In this document: in pieces, positions 6,868-7,429 of the stretch
How the letters are laid out: each line of letters opens with the position of its first letter
Numbering within the stretch: the first letter of the stretch is position 1
Assembly (NCBI GenBank): GCA_026710225.1
Contig: JAPORI010000078.1
Location: 1 to 7,429, forward strand
Source of the DNA: Betaproteobacteria bacterium
GTDB taxonomy: Bacteria; Pseudomonadota; Gammaproteobacteria; Tethybacterales; Tethybacteraceae
Length of the DNA stretch: 7,429 nucleotides
Reading direction: 5' to 3'
Notes under the pieces: generated by a model
What the model was told of the DNA's origin: nothing
The model's input: the letters and a program-made list of their open reading frames with translations, nothing else
The model's database searches: none
Translations under genes and position numbers: made by a program

Positions 6868-7429
6868 TGCCAGTTCCCGATCAGGACATCGGCGAGCAGG
6901 GCTGCAAACACGATCAGCAGGTAGAGGCCCGAATAGGCGAACAGGCGCCGGGCTTCCAAATCAGTGCGCAGCCGCCAGGTGCGCATCGCCAGCCAGACAA
7001 AGACTGCCCCGGCTGCCGTGGCCGCGACCAGATAGAGCCAGCCGGCCATTGCGGTTGCAAACGGCAACAGGCTCACTGCAACCAGAATCAGGCTGTAGAG
7101 CAGAATCTGCAGGCGGGTGAATTCGGCACCGTGGGTAACCGGCAGCATCGGGATGCAGGCGCGCTGGTAATCGGCGCGCCGGTACAGGGCCAGCGCCCAG
7201 AAATGCGGCGGCGTCCAGACGAAGATGATCAAAAACAGCAGCAGCGGTTCGTGGCTTATCGATCCGGTCACCGCACTCCATCCCAGTACCGGCGGCATTG
7301 CTCCGGCCGCACCACCGATGACGATGTTTTGCGGGGTGGCCGGCTTGAGCCATACCGTATAGACGATCGCATATCCGAAAAAGGTCGCCAGGGTGAGCAG
7401 CATGGTGAGCAGGTTTACCGCCCCGGCCA
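6864..7429 (-). CDS. ctaB: Protoheme IX farnesyltransferase (heme O synthase), 5' partial
   Basis: The last 187 residues of a protein usually about 290-300 aa. The frame is open to the window edge, and the residues before the first in-frame Met (AGAVNLLT) fit the family, so the true start lies outside. Recognised from YTVWLKPATPQNIVIGG, GAMPPVLGWSAVTG, WTPPHFWALALYRRADY and IPMLPVTHGAEFTRLQI, all hallmarks of CtaB/CyoE in the UbiA prenyltransferase superfamily. The NDxxDxxxD motif would lie in the missing N-terminal part. About six hydrophobic segments are visible, so it is an inner-membrane protein. It farnesylates heme B to heme O for terminal oxidases. The residue before IPMLP is Cys where I expect the conserved Gly (ACIP against AGIP). 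The stop overlaps the downstream GGDEF start (ATGA). Also named cyoE in enterobacteria. Confidence 0.96.
   Translation of the reverse strand, partial: AGAVNLLTMLLTLATFFGYAIVYTVWLKPATPQNIVIGGAAGAMPPVLGWSAVTGSISHEPLLLFLIIFVWTPPHFWALALYRRADYQRACIPMLPVTHGAEFTRLQILLYSLILVAVSLLPFATAMAGWLYLVAATAAGAVFVWLAMRTWRLRTDLEARRLFAYSGLYLLIVFAALLADVLIGNWQ

Overview
The window looks like a chromosomal fragment of a GC-rich (roughly 60% by eye) Gram-negative bacterium. It carries a C-terminal outer-membrane autotransporter-type barrel, Sec signal peptides ending in AxA, and a heme O synthase gene of proteobacterial type. Gammaproteobacteria is my best guess, but no taxonomic marker settles it. Cadherin, FN3-like and ankyrin repeats together are common in host-associated marine bacteria such as sponge symbionts. 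That lifestyle is an inference, not something the DNA proves.

Layout. Positions 2-3562 (+) hold the 3' part of a very large surface protein. Cadherin modules alternate with FN3-like and dystroglycan-type (CADG/He_PIG-like) modules, followed by a helical linker and a C-terminal beta-barrel. A 135-bp gap carries a good sigma70-like promoter (3623-3652). It drives two tandem, overlapping genes (3698-4678 and 4675-5361, +) for paralogous secreted ankyrin-repeat proteins. They share a signal-peptidase site, a two-cysteine N-terminal cap and a C-terminal cap. A 45-bp convergent gap follows. On the minus strand, ctaB (heme O synthase, 6864 to beyond the window end) overlaps by ATGA a PAS-GGDEF diguanylate cyclase (5407-6867) that has an unrecognised C-terminal region.

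How they may work together. The plus-strand half encodes three extracytoplasmic, eukaryote-like repeat proteins: one adhesin anchored in the outer membrane and two probably periplasmic or exported ankyrin proteins. The simplest reading is a surface-interaction locus, for cell-cell or host contact. The minus-strand half couples terminal-oxidase heme maturation to c-di-GMP synthesis at the level of translation. That is an unusual partnership for ctaB, though it may be only a positional accident. No RNA genes, CRISPR arrays, insertion sequences or phage genes were seen.
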